A DNA stretch of 64,000 nucleotides. Origin: Coniferiporia sulphurascens. Lineage: Eukaryota > Basidiomycota > Agaricomycetes > Hymenochaetales > Hymenochaetaceae. Location of the stretch: contig NBBA01000001.1 of assembly GCA_002794785.1 (NCBI GenBank), forward strand, positions 806,001-870,000, in the 5' to 3' direction. The translations under genes and the position numbers were made by a program. Under the pieces are notes generated by a model. That model ran no database searches. It worked only from the letters and a program-made list of their open reading frames with translations, and was not told the DNA's origin. How positions within the stretch are numbered: position 1 is the stretch's first letter; every line of letters starts with the position of its first letter. Below, in pieces: positions 23,826 to 37,427 of the stretch.

Positions 23826-23885
23826 ACCGTGAGAGTGGGCAAGAAAGGGGAGGGTTGAGCGTGTGAGCTTTATGTTCAACGACAT

Positions 23886-25888
23886 TCCTCGCTTACGTCA
23901 TTTTGTCACGTATACGTCGTGTCACAATTCACAAGAAAAAGCTTAGGTAAGTATGGCCTTGCTGCATCATGCTTGGCTTCTTTGGTGTCCCCGAGTCAGT
24001 GCCTCTCATAGTGCACAGATGCAACCGGAGACGTGTCTCGCTGCCGTTATGGTTATACGAAAAGTGGCAGGCGCTTAGCTTGCAGGCAGCAATACCCTCT
24101 TCCCTCCGTTTTTTTCTTCCGGTTGCTTATGCTTTCTCGTAAACTTTCGGCCGTCTGCGACAAGAACTTCAGCAATCCGTGATGCAGAGATGAACTGTCC
24201 AGCAATCTTCGTCATCCGCTTACTAAACACTGCGAGTAATTCACACATGAAAAGGACAGCTGTCGTTGTCCGAACTGGTTAGAGGACTGAGGGAGGGACC
24301 GTGCTCAGGCTGGACGCTGTCCAGTTTCCGATAGCCAGTTGAAGTTGGTATGCTGTGAGTCGGATAGTCATACTTGCTACTTGGCGGCTTGGGTCTCAGC
24401 CCTCAATCCGCTGTACTGGCGCTTGAGCGTCACATGCAACACCTCGTGAGCTATTTCTATTGAACCCCCATGAACGTGATCGGTCTACAGAGGATCATTG
24501 CGCTCGTTAAAATTGATTCCTGTCGCTTAGCAAGATAAAGGACCAAGCGGTACAGGTTGGACCTTACGGGGAATGGCAATCTGGCGAAGAACATCTTTTC
24601 TTTTCTCAATTAAGTACTGCGCAGTCTCATCTCTGCGTGCAAACATCTTCTGCAGCACAAAATCCCAGGACATGGTCTCGCAAGCCTAGCATAATCCGGA
24701 AAGTAGAGAAGCCAGTGCACCGCTCTGATTTTTTTTCACATGTCCTACGCTTGTGACCGCCACTCAGGAGACGTAATCCAGTCTTGAAGAGACAGATCAT
24801 GTATCCCTGCGATGGGATTGGATCCAGTGATCCAGCGTGGCCTGGGAATACCGCTAAGAGGCGATGGCGTGGAGGTGTGTTCTCTTTACATAGCACCTTA
24901 TCAGCGATTTCTCAAGCTCAGGCCAAGCTGAAGCTCGGGCGTTCTCACTCCAATGGTCCTGTAATCTCCAGACGAACGCGCATACTGATCCCGTGGAAGA
25001 CCGGAGGCAAATTCTTGCTCCTTCGTATGTTGCTTCCTTTCGAAAGCGCCTTTACTGTAAAGTGCTCTTTCGTACAGAGTGGAGTTCTCTCGGGGTCGGT
25101 TGGCGCTAGCAGATATGATACTTGCGGCGTCGTCTTTAAAAAGCTTCGGATGCCCAAAGGGGTAAGGAAGGACGCCCTTAACATGCGTACGTAATATGCG
25201 TCCGCGTGTATACACCGGGTTTCAGTTCATACCAGTACTGGTTCCTGTGTGTAGGCCTCACTCTTCAACTTGAGTTTGCGAACTCTGAAAGTGACTCGTG
25301 GTCTTAAAGGTCTGGTGTCTGAAGTTGTGTCTACTACGTCCAAGTCCGCAGCTCGACCAGTACCGGCGTCAATGTGCTGGCAGTGTCAGTGGCGACTGCG
25401 CGGCGTCGATGGGATGCAAGATACCATGCTGTGATGCAGCATATGGTGCCATTCCTCGCGGCCTTGCGGAGCGCGCATAGCATACAAAACGTCCTGGTGG
25501 GGATATGCGCTTCCCTGCCGTTTTTTATATGTCGCTGCACACGTTCATAGTCTTTCTACGCGCGAGCGCTCACTACAGTTTTAACGCAGAAGCAGAGGAC
25601 ACGAGGCACACGACATATCCGGGCTGTCTTTTCTCCCGTCGCTATCCCGACATGCTCGCGTAGCGTTCTCTCAGGCTGTTCTCGCGCATGCGTTCGCCGG
25701 ATTCAAGTTATTTGCGTCACCGTGCTTCTCACACTTTGTTCTATTCCGGATCGCAAGCTCTCGTTCCTCATAAAGCCTTCCTGCGCCCACCCTGTCAGCT
25801 TCTTGTCCTCCTCTTCCCGTTCCGACGACTGTGGGCCCGAGCCGTTCCTGACTCTGGGGTAAGCTCGACCTTGGCTGAAGAACCTGTA
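23886..25888. other. Intergenic region, no gene recognised
   Basis: Two kilobases without a convincing ORF. 24310-24370 carries a short dispersed repeat (ccgatagccagttgaagttgg) also seen at 19358-19430 and inverted at 39890-39960. The last few hundred bases are the presumed promoter and 5' UTR of the transporter gene. Confidence 0.5.
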
Positions 25889-28800
25889 ATGTCTGCCGTC
25901 GGCTCTCGCGAGCTCGTCATTGACGAGGAGAAAAGCACCATGGGGAGGGACTCTACAACGAGGAAAGACCTGGAGGATCTGGGTGCGCACTCCCGCCATT
26001 TTGCCGACACAGGTGACTGATTTACCTCCAACCATTTTAACCACAGCGATTGTAGTGAGTATAACCTGCTGGTTGAAGGACTTACTCCTGAACGCAATGG
26101 TCAGCAACCCGCTCTGGACCTAGATGTTTTCGATGACCCGAACGCGGAAAGGGGAGTTATCGGCCTCGATGACGATTCACCGTACCCCGAGGTCCGTTCC
26201 GCTGTCGCAAACACGGACGACCCCTCGATTCCCGTCAACACCTTCCGGGCATGGGTCCTAGGTGTCATCTGGGCAATCGTCCTCCCCGGTATCAACCAAT
26301 TTTTCTTCTTCCGCTTTCCGGCCGTCACCGTCTCTTCCGTGAGTTGTCCGTAGACCACCTCATGATCTCATTGTATTAAACTACGGTTTACAGCTGGTGG
26401 CGCAGCTCCTTTCTTACCCGCTCGGTCGCGCCTGGGCTGCATTTGTCCCGCACCGGAAGGTGCTTGGGATCGAAATCAATCCGGGACCGTTTACAATAAA
26501 GGAGCATGTCATTGTTACCATCATGGCAGGTGTCGGCGCACAAAGCGCTTACGCGGTACGTCCTCTGCATCACACCCACAAGTACGTAGGAAAACGAATT
26601 CCACTCGTGTCAGACGGACATCATCGCGGTGCAGCGCGTGTATTACAACCAGACATACAGCTTCCTGTATCAATGGCTTGTGGTTATGTCGACACAACTT
26701 ATCGGGTTTTCAATTGGTGGTATTGGAAAGCGCTTCCTTGTAAGCCCCCCGTCCATGAGTGCGTGTCTATGGGACCTTTTAATGCATTCTGCCATATCCC
26801 TAATGCATTTACCATGGTAGTTTGGCCCGCGAACCTAGTCTTGTGCGCGTTGTTCAACACGCTCCATTCGCAGAATTACAATGGAATGGGCTCGCGTGGC
26901 GGTATCAGCCGCGAGCGCTTCTTCGTGTATGCGTTTGTAGGCGCCACCTGCTATTGTGGGTCACGTGTTATCTATTTTTGTTTTATTCACTAATTGTGGG
27001 CCGTTAGACTTTTTTCCCGGCTATATCTTCACGGCGCTCTCATTCTTCTCCTGGGTGTGCTGGATCAAGCCTAATGACGGTAAGCTTACGTCATTGTAGT
27101 TAAAACATGTTTTATTTACTATGACCTTGCTATCCGTAACAGTGGTAAGGGTCACTAAAACTATCCGAACAAAGTGGATTGCTGATTAACTCGGAAAAAG
27201 AAAATCAATCAGCTTTTCGGATATAACAGCGGACTCGGCATGTCTGTGCTTACCTTTGACTGGGCGCAGATCGCATTTATTGGGTCCCCGTAAGTCTCAT
27301 TCTAGGATGCACGTGTGCCGTGGATTAAATCTTTATTAAGGCTAGCGACACCGTGGTGGGCGGAAGCTAACATATTCGCAGGATTTATTTTCTTCTTCTG
27401 GATCTTGACGCCTATCCTATACGTGAGCCTACCTTCCCAATTCAGCTTAGTTTTTACCTAAAGCGTTCCGCCCCGTGAATATCAAAACAGTACAAGAACG
27501 CATGGTTCAGCCAATTCATGCCGATTCTGAGCAGCGGGTCGTACGACAATACGGGGGCGGCGTACGACGTCTCGCGGATTTTGTCGAATGACACGACACT
27601 GGACATGGCGAAGTATCAGAGCTACAGCCCGCTGTTCCTGTCGACGACGTTTGCGATCAGCTACGGGCTGAGCTTCGCGGGTATCACGGCGACGATCGTG
27701 CATGCGTTCCTTTATTTCCGCAAGCAGATCTGGGTGCAGGCGCGTCGCTCACTGCACGAACAGCCGGACATCCATGCGCGTTTGATGAGTCGGTACGGGC
27801 AGGTACCTGAGTGGTGGTATATGATTGTCTTTGGTGAGCCCTTCGTCGCGCGGCTTTGTCTGCCTGGTTGTCTGTTTTCTGAATTGCAAGTGAAGCATCG
27901 ATGTTCGTGGCAGGTGTAATCGCGATCGAGGTGTGGCCGACGCAAATGCCAGTTTGGGCGTTGGTCCTCGCGCTCATCATCGGTAAATTCCCTTTTTTGT
28001 CCAAGCGACGGTCCCACCATAACGAGCACGTGTCGCTGGATAGCATTCGTGTACATCATCCCGATCGGGATGATCCAGGCGATCACGAACCAGCAGGTGG
28101 GGCTCAACGTCATCACCGAGCTCGTCATCGGGTATGCACTCCCGGGGCGGCCGATCGCCATGATGATGTTCAAGGTCGGTCCTCGATGTGTTGATGTTTT
28201 AAATACATTTACGTTAAAAATATATGAGCAGACGTGGGGATACATCACGATGGTACAGGCGCTGCAGTTCACGTCCGATTTCAAGCTGGGGCACTACATG
28301 AAGATCCCGCCGCGTCCGATGTTCTGGTGCCAGGTCGTCGCGACTATCATCGCTGGCACCGTCCAGCTCGGCGTCCAGGCGTGGATGTTCACTAACATCC
28401 GTCAGTACTAGTGCCGTCCTGACGGCGCGTAGACTCTGTCACTAATACGTTTGCATTTTGACATCAATTCACAGCGGACATGTGTCAGACGCACCAAAAG
28501 GACGGGTGAGTTCTTGCGTTTGTACACGCTGGCAGTCTTCTTGTAGGATATTAATCGCGCATCGCGTTGCAGCTTTACATGCCCGAGTACGCGGGTGTTT
28601 TTTACGGCGAGTGTCATTTGGGGCGTCATCGGCCCAAGGCTTCAGTTCTCCCAGGGTCAGACATACTAGTTCGTTGCCTGTCTTCAGATCCTCGTCGTCG
28701 TAAACAATTACTAACTATTCGGCCCGTCTCTCAGCCGTACGTATACCAGCAAAAGATCTCGACACCTGACTTAAATCGATCCTCCCGCTAGCGCTCGTGT

Positions 28801-29502
28801 TCTTCTTCCTCATTGGCGCGATCGCGCCCGTCATCGCCTGGCTATTCACGAAGAAGTGGCCGAACAGTATCTTCAGATATATCAAGTGAGAAAAATCCAT
28901 ATTTGATGACGGGATAAACATGTTAAACACCCCCGTCTGTAGTGTGCCGGTGATCTTCAATGGAACAGGCTTAATCCCGCCCGCGACGGCCGAGAACTAC
29001 ATCCCATGGTCGATCATCGGGTTTATCTTCCAGTATGTAATCCGGCGGCGCCACTTTTCGTGGTGGTCCAAGTACAACTGTGCGTCAGCTCCGCAAGCCT
29101 GACCAGTGCTGACACTGACACTATTAATATTTAATACTCATGTTCTAACGTCCATACTACCACCGCTGTACTAAACACCTTAGACGTGCTATCGGCCGCA
29201 CTCGACTCGGGCGTCGCGGTCGGGGCGATCCTTGTGTTCTTCTGCCTGCAATTTCCACGCAATGGAACTGTCGGACAGAACACGATAGAGAAGTGGTGGG
29301 GAAATACCGTGTACATGCGCACGGCGGATTGGAATGCCGAACCGCTCAAGACTGTACCGCCTGGAGGCTTCTTCGGGTGCGTCGCGTCTCCAAAGTCTTT
29401 TCTCCCTCCCCTCTCTTTTATTTCGCCTTACCTCTATGGTTTTTATGTGCGTGTGTACGCGTTTGTGTACTGACTTGGAGCATTAGGCCTACGACGTGGT
29501 AG
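25889..29502 (+). CDS. Oligopeptide transporter, OPT family
   Basis: About 21 exons give roughly 762 residues. Clear exons: 26105-26338, 26394-26555, 26614-26758, 26821-26955, 27008-27079, 27143-27144 (2 nt), 27201-27289, 27341-27422, 27491-27833, 27914-27982, 28044-28174, 28232-28400, 28475-28505, 28573-28655, 28792-28885, 28943-29079, 29184-29376 and 29487-29502. The first join (25889-25982 to 26047-26054) and a possible 6-nt exon at 28735-28740 are uncertain. Family motifs: DDPSIPVNTFRAW, VLPGINQFFFFRFP, KINQLFGYNSGLGMS, PGRPIAMMMFKTWGY, PRPMFWCQV and NYIPWSIIGFIFQ. Many hydrophobic helices indicate a proton-coupled plasma-membrane importer of small peptides or glutathione; the substrate cannot be told from sequence. 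The gene sits in the unduplicated spacer and is intact. Confidence 0.9.
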
Positions 29503-32500
29503 ATCACCCTTTGGTATTGGCAGGCGGGAAGATGATTGATTGTATTGATACGATTTTAATTAAATAGTTACTTATGGGTATAAGGAATACAGAGTGTGTA
29601 CCACACCAGATTTTTTTCCAGGGATGATTGTCTTTCCTTCTTTTGTCTCTTGATCGTACCAAGGCGAACGAGTGCGCTGCGCCTTTGGGTTGCAAGGAAA
29701 ACAGACAGTATCCTAGACGTGTGTATCTAGCACCAGGCCGAGACCATCCAGCCTTCGGATCCCTACTCCCGGTGTCCGACATCCGAAATCCGACGCCCGA
29801 CGCCCGATAGCCGACTACATGATTAATATCATATTAGCGCAGAAGCGGCTCGCTGAACGTTAATACGTTTACGTATGTACAGTGCTACATAAATAGGATG
29901 TCTATGTGTAAATTCGCATTAAGACGGGCAAAAGATCGGGAGCTGTGGACCGGGACTGGGGAAGGCGGAGTACTATAAACGCTCCCGCGAATGTCTTAGC
30001 TTTGCGGCGGGCGGCCGACGGCCAGATCGTGTGTGGGCTTGTTATGTATGTACGTACTGTAGATCGTGAAATTGCAAAATCGTAGATCTGGGAATATGGA
30101 AGTATAGAGTTTGGAAGTTTGGAAGTCTGGAAATATATATTGTATGGAAGCGGAAGTCCGGGTAACGGCTGGCAGTCCTGGTACTACCAGTACCATTGCT
30201 GCATTGCACCCGGGCTAATTGAGGTATTGATATTAATCCTAATAATAATATTGACGCTGACAAACCTAAGGTATGTCAAGATAGATATACGTGTATTTGT
30301 ATGATATACGTAGATATAGGGTCTCAATTTTCTTTTTATACGGATTTGGGGTGGACTGACATGTTCGGGGTTCGACGTATGACAGACGGTTGTGGCGGAT
30401 GGCGTTGCGGCGTGGTCGCTCCCATCGCACCGGGACCTCGGCCATGGTTCCACGGATACGGTACAGATGCAGATACTGCAGAGGCTGAGGCTGCTGTTCG
30501 CGTCCCCGAGGAGGGTAACTTGTTGGACGAGGCTTGAAATGGTCGCTTACCTCCAGGCCTGGACTGGTTACCTTGGTACGCATCGTTTATCGTAGCTACA
30601 AATGCACTATAACCGATAATTAAGACTCTGCGAATGAAGCAAACACAGGAACCCAATGGCAACCGGCTGGGAGGGAGGAGGGGAGCGGCCATCTCACGTG
30701 CCTTCCCATCTGTTTTTTATTTAGTTATTTATTAACCATCATTGGTGTTAAGCACATACTGCCTTTACCCCCCTCTTTCTGGAATATCAATTTATTTTGC
30801 CACAAATTGGCTTAGGCATCGATATTGATATTAACGTTAGCTTCTCTTCTCTTCTCTTTACTTCACTTCCCGCCCCTCGGTTCGCCCAAGTTCCCCGACA
30901 TCATCATTCATCAACAGCACAGCTAAGGAAAAAGAAGCACTCCCGGTGAATATTATATTCACATTCATATTTATATGTACAGAATCAATATCAATATCAG
31001 TATCAGTATCAAACGAATCTGTGCCTCGTCAGCGTATCGTACGTATGCGTACACGCACACGAAAGAAGTCTAGGTAATGCCAGCAGATGGCTATACTGTA
31101 TTTTTATCTCCAGGCTTCTCGCCCGCGCCACCAGTGGCGGCGGCGGCGGCGTTGGCGGTGGCGGCTCTTCGTTTCCAATCCTGTTCGTCTCGCAGGAAGG
31201 TTGGGGGTTCGGTGCTGAGTGTTTTATGCGCTGCGGCCCTGAGGTCGTGAGACCGAAGGTGAAGGGGGTAAGAAGGAGGAAGGGAAGGGAGAAGACGGGA
31301 CGAAGGAGGAGGAGAAGGAGAGAAAGAAGGCCTAGGTACGGGTGTGATACGGCTAGGGCGTCCGAGTACCCGAACCGCCGAGTTCGGGTCCAAGTCCGAG
31401 CCCAGCGATTCTGCACGATTAAAGGTGGGATGAGGGGCAAAGCATTTTTGATTCGAGGCCTAAAGCGGATTTCGAACTCGCTTTATTCCTATTTAAATTG
31501 AACGTATTGGTTAACCCGACGACACTGTGCCCTTGTTCGGGCGGGGTAGGAAACCGGTGGTCGGGTTCCGAGTCGGGGGCGGGGGGCGAGGAGTCGGGTT
31601 GTCGTGTGTCAGTCGGGAGCAAAAGACGGCGGTTAGAACTGTACGCGTTCCCAGCGGCGTGGCGGCGTGGCGAAAGACGGCCGCAGCGTCGTACACTACA
31701 TGTGTTAATTCCAAATCCAATTCGAAGAGTACGTTTTCTCGTCCCTGAGGACGAGTCAGGGACGGGATATCGCATGGTACGAGATTAATTTGCTTCTCAT
31801 GTGTCGAATTTCTGAACTCTACGAAAGTTCTGTCAGGTCTGAAACTCAAGAAATGCAAATGAGACGGGGACCATATGAAATTTTGCTTCCGATCGGTCCC
31901 CCACCGCCAACGATACAGTCTTCTGATTTCTGATCCCGTCCCTGTCTACCCCGCTTTCCAAACTCCCTTCCGATTTCCGATTATCGATTCCGCACCGTCG
32001 CCCAACAACAAAATTAATAACAACAAACAAGCAAGGTTTGTTCGCTTCTTCGCGTCCGCAAGCAAGCACGTGCAGTTGAGTTCGTCGATCTGATGCCCCC
32101 GGATCACCTCAGCCGCACCACTTATGCGCGAGCTCAGGGTCCAGACCACGTCAGAGCCGCGCAGCGACCGCCGACCGAGCTTTGTTTCCTTTTCTCCCGT
32201 TCTTTTTCGTTCTCCGCTCTCTTCGTTCCTTCATTCCTCAGCTCCTGCTTCTATCTTGCTTTTTTTCTCTCCTAACCTCCTGCCAGTAAGCTTGGTGGCG
32301 TCCACCACCCCCCATCTGCGTGAAACGCGTTCTTTTTTCTCCCCCTTTTGCCTTTTCTTTTCTCTGTCTCCGGGTTTTCGGGACGAACGAGGCGAGAAGA
32401 GACGAAGGTGGCGGGAGACAATGACGAAGAAGAGGAAGTAGGATTTCAAATTCGGTGCGTGGGTTTAGATTCTTTTCTCTACGCGGAGTGGCGTCGTGTC

Positions 32501-33552
32501 GTTGCTTTCCCATTCGCTGGCCGGCCTCCATCCATCTATCATCCATCCATCCAATTCATCTACCAAATCCATTATCGACATCAGTTCTATAATAGGGCCT
32601 CCGGCGGCGGCGTTTACCCACTCCCCCTCCTTCCTTACTTCCCTCACTTCCTTGCTTCGATAATAATAAGATGACGTGCGTCTGATCTCTCACACACACA
32701 CCCTCTCCAGTTCTGTCTGCGTCCGCCCAGCCCGAAGTCTGATGGACATGGCCCCATAGCACGCGCAACACGCCAGTATTTCACGAGCGCGTACGCTGCA
32801 CCCGGGTAACTGGGAACAGGGACGGATAATATTCGTATGGGAGGAAGTACAAGTAGACAGAGGTGGACACGACACGACACGACGACAGACGCCCTGCCAG
32901 CGGGTGTCGTAAGTAGTCTATACCCCCCCGTCATTCATTTGCCCAACGGCGCTTCCGAACTTTAAATCCGAAAGCCCCCGATTTAGTTGGCCGCTGCAAC
33001 TTTGTCTCTGGATTTTCTTTCCACCACGGCCTCCTCTCCTCCCCTCTCCTCATCCGGCTTTTCCTCTTTCTTGCCGTCGTGGACTCGGGATTCAATTTGG
33101 ACTCGCACTCCCACTTGCGCTTTGAACTCGGACACGGCCAAGACGTAATCGAGCACACTCCCCGGGATTGACGCCACCCCGTCGGCAATCGTCGCAGGAT
33201 ATACTATTAGCTCTGCAAGTGGAGTAGATATTGTTGGAGACCAGGTCCGTCCCTTCATACGTTCTACATCTTTTCATCTCCTCACCTAACAACCTTCTCT
33301 TCTTTCTCTTACTTCTCTTCCCGTTATCCTTTCTTATCATCGATTCCCGAATAATTTCAATTTTTTCAATTCTGGGTGATCAGATTAGACTTCTACCCGC
33401 TACTTCTCCCGTCTTATCGGACAATCCGTTTATCGCTTATATCAAGTCCTTTCTTTTTTTTATCTTTAAGCTTTGGGGATTATTTTCTTCTTCTCGTCTT
33501 GGCCATCGCGTTTCGCAGCTGCCTCTCTGCCGCTTGCCGCTTGCGCTTGTGC
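29503..33552. other. Long intergenic region upstream of the zinc-finger gene
   Basis: No gene is recognised in 4 kb. It holds degenerate CCGACGCC-type short repeats (29757-29812), a GGC run (31132-31160), a purine-rich tract (31255-31335), an acgac run (32866-32886) and pyrimidine-rich tracts (32190-32360, 33290-33480). The pyrimidine tracts are typical of basidiomycete promoters and 5' leaders and probably belong to the downstream gene. Confidence 0.5.
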
Positions 33553-36500
33553 ATGCCCCTGCCTGTGCCAACTAAGCTACCGTCTCCGTCCCCGCCTCGA
33601 CCTCGATCCCAGCTTCAGCCCCAGCCGCCGCCTCAGCCACCGTCATCGTCATCGCTGCAGAGTCCCACGCTTGGACTCCCGAGCTCAAACAGCTCGTCTT
33701 CGATAGCACCAGAGAGCATAGCACAAGATCCGGAACCGGCTCAGACACATATCAAAAGACCGTTGTCATCGCCGTCGCCGCCTCAAATCCAAACACCGGC
33801 CCCGCCTACGACGCGAACGCAAAGGCGGACCGAGGGAGAAATGCACATACAAACGCGTCTCTCGACAGCAGCGGTGGCGACGGCATGTTACAGCGCAGGA
33901 TCTGGTTCCGGAGGTCTGGCCGCGGGTGTGGGAGGCACGCTGCACCTTGGCATGGGCGTTCACATGGGCATGAGCACGGGTATGGGCGTAGGCGAGGTAG
34001 ATGCGGCCGTGGATGGTGCCGCGGGAGCAGACGTGGCACGCTCGTGCTCCCCTCCCGCATTTCGAGCGTCTGTGTCAGCGTCTGAGCGTGTGGGTGTAAC
34101 ACTGACGGATGTGGACGCGGAAGCAGACCGAGATGCCGCCGGCACGGGCGGGTCTAGGCCCAACTCTAGCTCCGGCAGCAGTCTGGAATCCGGCTCCGGC
34201 TACGGACCCAGTTTTGGTATTAGCGTCGGCTCCGGCGATGTACATGGTTTGAATCCCGTCTCCGGCGGCAACAGCGGCGAGTTCGGACCCGTCCCGGGCC
34301 GCTATGCGCACATGCATACACCTGCACGCACTGTGGAAGTGCGTGCACCGCCGTACATGCCCGGCGAGCCCGTAGCGCCGGAGTCTGAACACGAATATGA
34401 GCGTCAACAACAGCAGTACGAACGTGGATATGAGACCACGCAGTTCGAGCGCGGTACAGGTGCTGGCCGGGACCCCCGGTTCCCCGTACTCGCTCTCGCT
34501 CCGATGCCGCATTCGTATGCGCACGTGCGTGAAAGACGGTGGCCGTCTCCGTCGCCCCCGCCGCCGTATGCTGGGGTGCTCGGTGGCTCGGCAGCGTTGT
34601 CTCAGGAACACTCGCTATGGACGGACGCGTCGTTCTCGCTGCCGCCCGCGCAGTTCCCCCCGGCGTCGCTGATGTCGTTCTCAACGGTGCTGGCACAAGA
34701 ACCAGTGTCTGATGCATCCGCGCCTGCATCTATGCTTATGCTTGCGTCTGCTTTCTCCCCTACGTCGGTAACTGCGTCGGGGAGCGCGTCGGAGCCCTCC
34801 CCGCAGCTATTGACGCGAGCATCCCCGTCTTCGTACGCGCCTCCCTCTGAGGTGTACACGCCCCAGGCTACTATGGATCGGTTCTTTGCTGCGCAGTCGT
34901 ATGGCTCATCGCAGAGCGTTCCGACACCTGGCCAGCTGACGATGCAGCCGCAGACGTCAATGCAGCCTCCAAATGCGCGGGCTTACGTTCGCACGGTGAG
35001 GGGGAGTACTGGTTCTCCGGGCTCGAGTAGCTGGCAGCCGCTCCACCCGCCGCCTCCACCTCTGGCACCACCCCCACCTCCGTCAACGGCAGCGTCGTCT
35101 TCGTCATCCTCATCATCGTCGCAACTGTATGCGAAAGGGCAAAGTCAGGGCAGTGGGCAAAGTCAAGGCCGAAGGAAGAATCACGCGTGTTGGATGTGCC
35201 ATAAGAGCTTTGACCGGCCTAGTACGCTGCGCAAGGTATGTGAGTTTACTGTTTTCACTTTTTTCCTGAACGTTTTTTCGTTCCCCCTCTATCTCTCCCT
35301 CTCTGTCTTCCTCTCCGAGTCTGATCACGTTGTGTGTCGCGGACTTCGCAACGTTTTCATCTACGCGGCGTTTTCTTTCCAGCGGAGAGAACTGGCTTGG
35401 GCGCCTGATACGAGGGCGAGAATGGGAATACCACGGTGTTATTCTGTCGATTTAATAAAACTCTCGAGCTTGTCTTGCGAAGAAGTGACCTACTGACCTG
35501 ACCACATATACTTTCTGTACCGCTACTTCCCCGCCTGTTCTCCGCCCACCCCGCGGACGCCGATGACGCCGCCCCCATCCCCCCCATCCCCGCTACTCCG
35601 CACGAATGCGAACGCCACCGCCACCGTCATTGGCGACCGTGCGAAAATGGGCGAAACTGCTCCACTTGCAGCACCTGCTAGTGCACACGGGCGAAAAAGG
35701 TCAGCACCGTCTCCTTATTCTGTTTTCTCCGCTCCGCATCCATTGGGTCCTCGATCCCATTTTGGGCGATCCACGCGCGATGCGCGCTTAAGCAAGCGTC
35801 CCTTCGTGCGGATCCGTCCAAGAAGCAGGCGGAACCAGAGATTGATTATGTAGACTGACCGCTTTCCCCCTTTTGTCTTTATTTTTTCCTTGCCCGTGCA
35901 CGTCTGCGTACTTTAATCTCGGCAATCCGCGCCGGCTTCGCGCGCGACCTCCACCAATTGACCACCCGATCTCTCTGGCGCTTGCAAAAACGGGACTCGA
36001 TGCGACTCGACTCGACTCGACTCGTTCGCGCGGTGGCGTCCACTGCCTCTTGCACCGTATGCCTGGCACCTGGCGCACTGCTCCGTGCTCTACGCTCCTC
36101 ACTCACTCTTATCGTCTCTCCGCCTCTGACACCGCGTCCCCCGCGCTCCCCGGATCTTCTGCGCGTATTCGCTATAAATTGGGCTCAACGTCTCCGTTTT
36201 TTTTTTCAATATTATCAACACATCCCTTCACCATCTTCTAACATCCCGCTGGCGGACATAACTACTACCACAACTGCTACCACGTCGACGCCCTTTGCCT
36301 ACCTCGTACGACCCTTGCTCTTCTGTGGTCGTGCACTCCTAGCCTTCGTCTGCTCCATCTGCGGCCGCCGCTTCGGAGTCGCTTCCAACCTCAACCGACA
36401 TACGCGCCGCTGCGCAGCGCTCCCAGTCAATAACCCCCGCCCCTCGTCTTCTTCATCAGCCCCGCCGCGCTCTTCGACGACTCCGGCGACAGCAGCTACT

Positions 36501-37307
36501 CTCCGGACGCGCACAGCTCCGTCCCGAATCGACGCGACAGCGACAGCACCTGACATCAAGCTAGTTAACATGACGCGCGAGTCAACGAACCCCGATCTAC
36601 GCCGTGCAGCGCGCGAACAGGAAGGTCGCCCCGAGCCACAGGATGGGGACCCCCTCCCGCCTGCTCCGCCCCCCGTGTCTGCTTCCACTTCTGCAACGAC
36701 ACGGATGCGCAGGACACGCTCTTACGCCGCTGACACGAATGTTTCCGGTCCATCTTCTGCTGTCGACCCCCCCTCCTCTGATATCACTGCGGCGGCCGCC
36801 ACTGGGACCAATATACAGGGCAGCATCTCTAGTACGGGGTCTGTAGTAGCGGTCTCGGCATCAAGCTCTGGCACAGTAGAGGGCGGGCGGAGGCCCAAGA
36901 GACAGCGACGCGCCCCGTCGCCTTCACACTGGATTCCCCCTTCACTTGCTGGTTTCACTCTCGATCCGTGCACAGACCGCGCACGCACGCCGCTCCCCCC
37001 CGTACGTCCCGGTCTTAACCCGGTGACTGGTGTGTATGAGGAACGTGACTCGTACGTGAACATTGAGAATGTTGACCCCCGCGTCGGCGTGAGCGGATAC
37101 GAGCTGCGGATGCCGTATCACCCGAGTGGATGGACGGGCCGCTTACCTGGTCCAGCGGCCGCGCTGGGCGGGGACTTGACGAACCTTCGTGAAGCGCGGT
37201 TCGGAGCTGCAGGCTCAGGCTCAGGTACGGGTGGGGCTGGAGGCGCGGGACGCGGTTCGGAAGCGTCCGCGTACATGTATGAGTTCTCGCTTACTGGGGA
37301 CACGTAG
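33553..37307 (+). CDS. C2H2/C2HC zinc-finger transcription factor
   Basis: Three exons, 33553-35235, 35672-35699 (28 nt) and 36343-37307, give about 891 residues. The long N-terminal half is low-complexity (Ser, Pro, Gly) with methionine-glycine repeats near residue 130. The first finger is CWMCHKSFDRPSTLRK (end of exon 1) continued by HLLVHTGEK in the 28-nt exon. The second is CSICGRRFGVASNLNRHTRRC, a C2HC variant ending in Cys. A basic RRPKRQRRAPSPSHWIPPSL segment follows, typical of basidiomycete fungal-type regulators. It probably acts in the nucleus as a DNA-binding regulator; targets are unknown. ATG 33553 is the first in frame. The introns (436 and 643 nt) are unusually long for this window. 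Confidence 0.85.
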
Positions 37308-37427
37308 GCGCTGGGCTCCATGGTCGTCGGCTGCGAGCCAGGCGCTCGGAGTCTTGAGTAGTCTTAGTCTTGGTTTTGGTTTTGGTATTAGTTTTGGTCT
37401 TGCTTCCCTTCCCTAACTAGGCTTCAT

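Noticed and set aside
25688..25888. Upstream in-frame extension of the transporter ORF
   Set aside because: The extension lacks family similarity; ATG 25889 gives a normal hydrophilic N-terminus.
30184..31858. Several ORFs of about 90-143 codons on both strands between the transporter and zinc-finger genes
   Set aside because: Low-complexity, overlapping on both strands, no start context or splice structure that joins them.
33806..34611. Long minus-strand ORFs opposite the zinc-finger gene
   Set aside because: They are shadows of a GC-rich, low-complexity coding region; no motifs and no paralogues.
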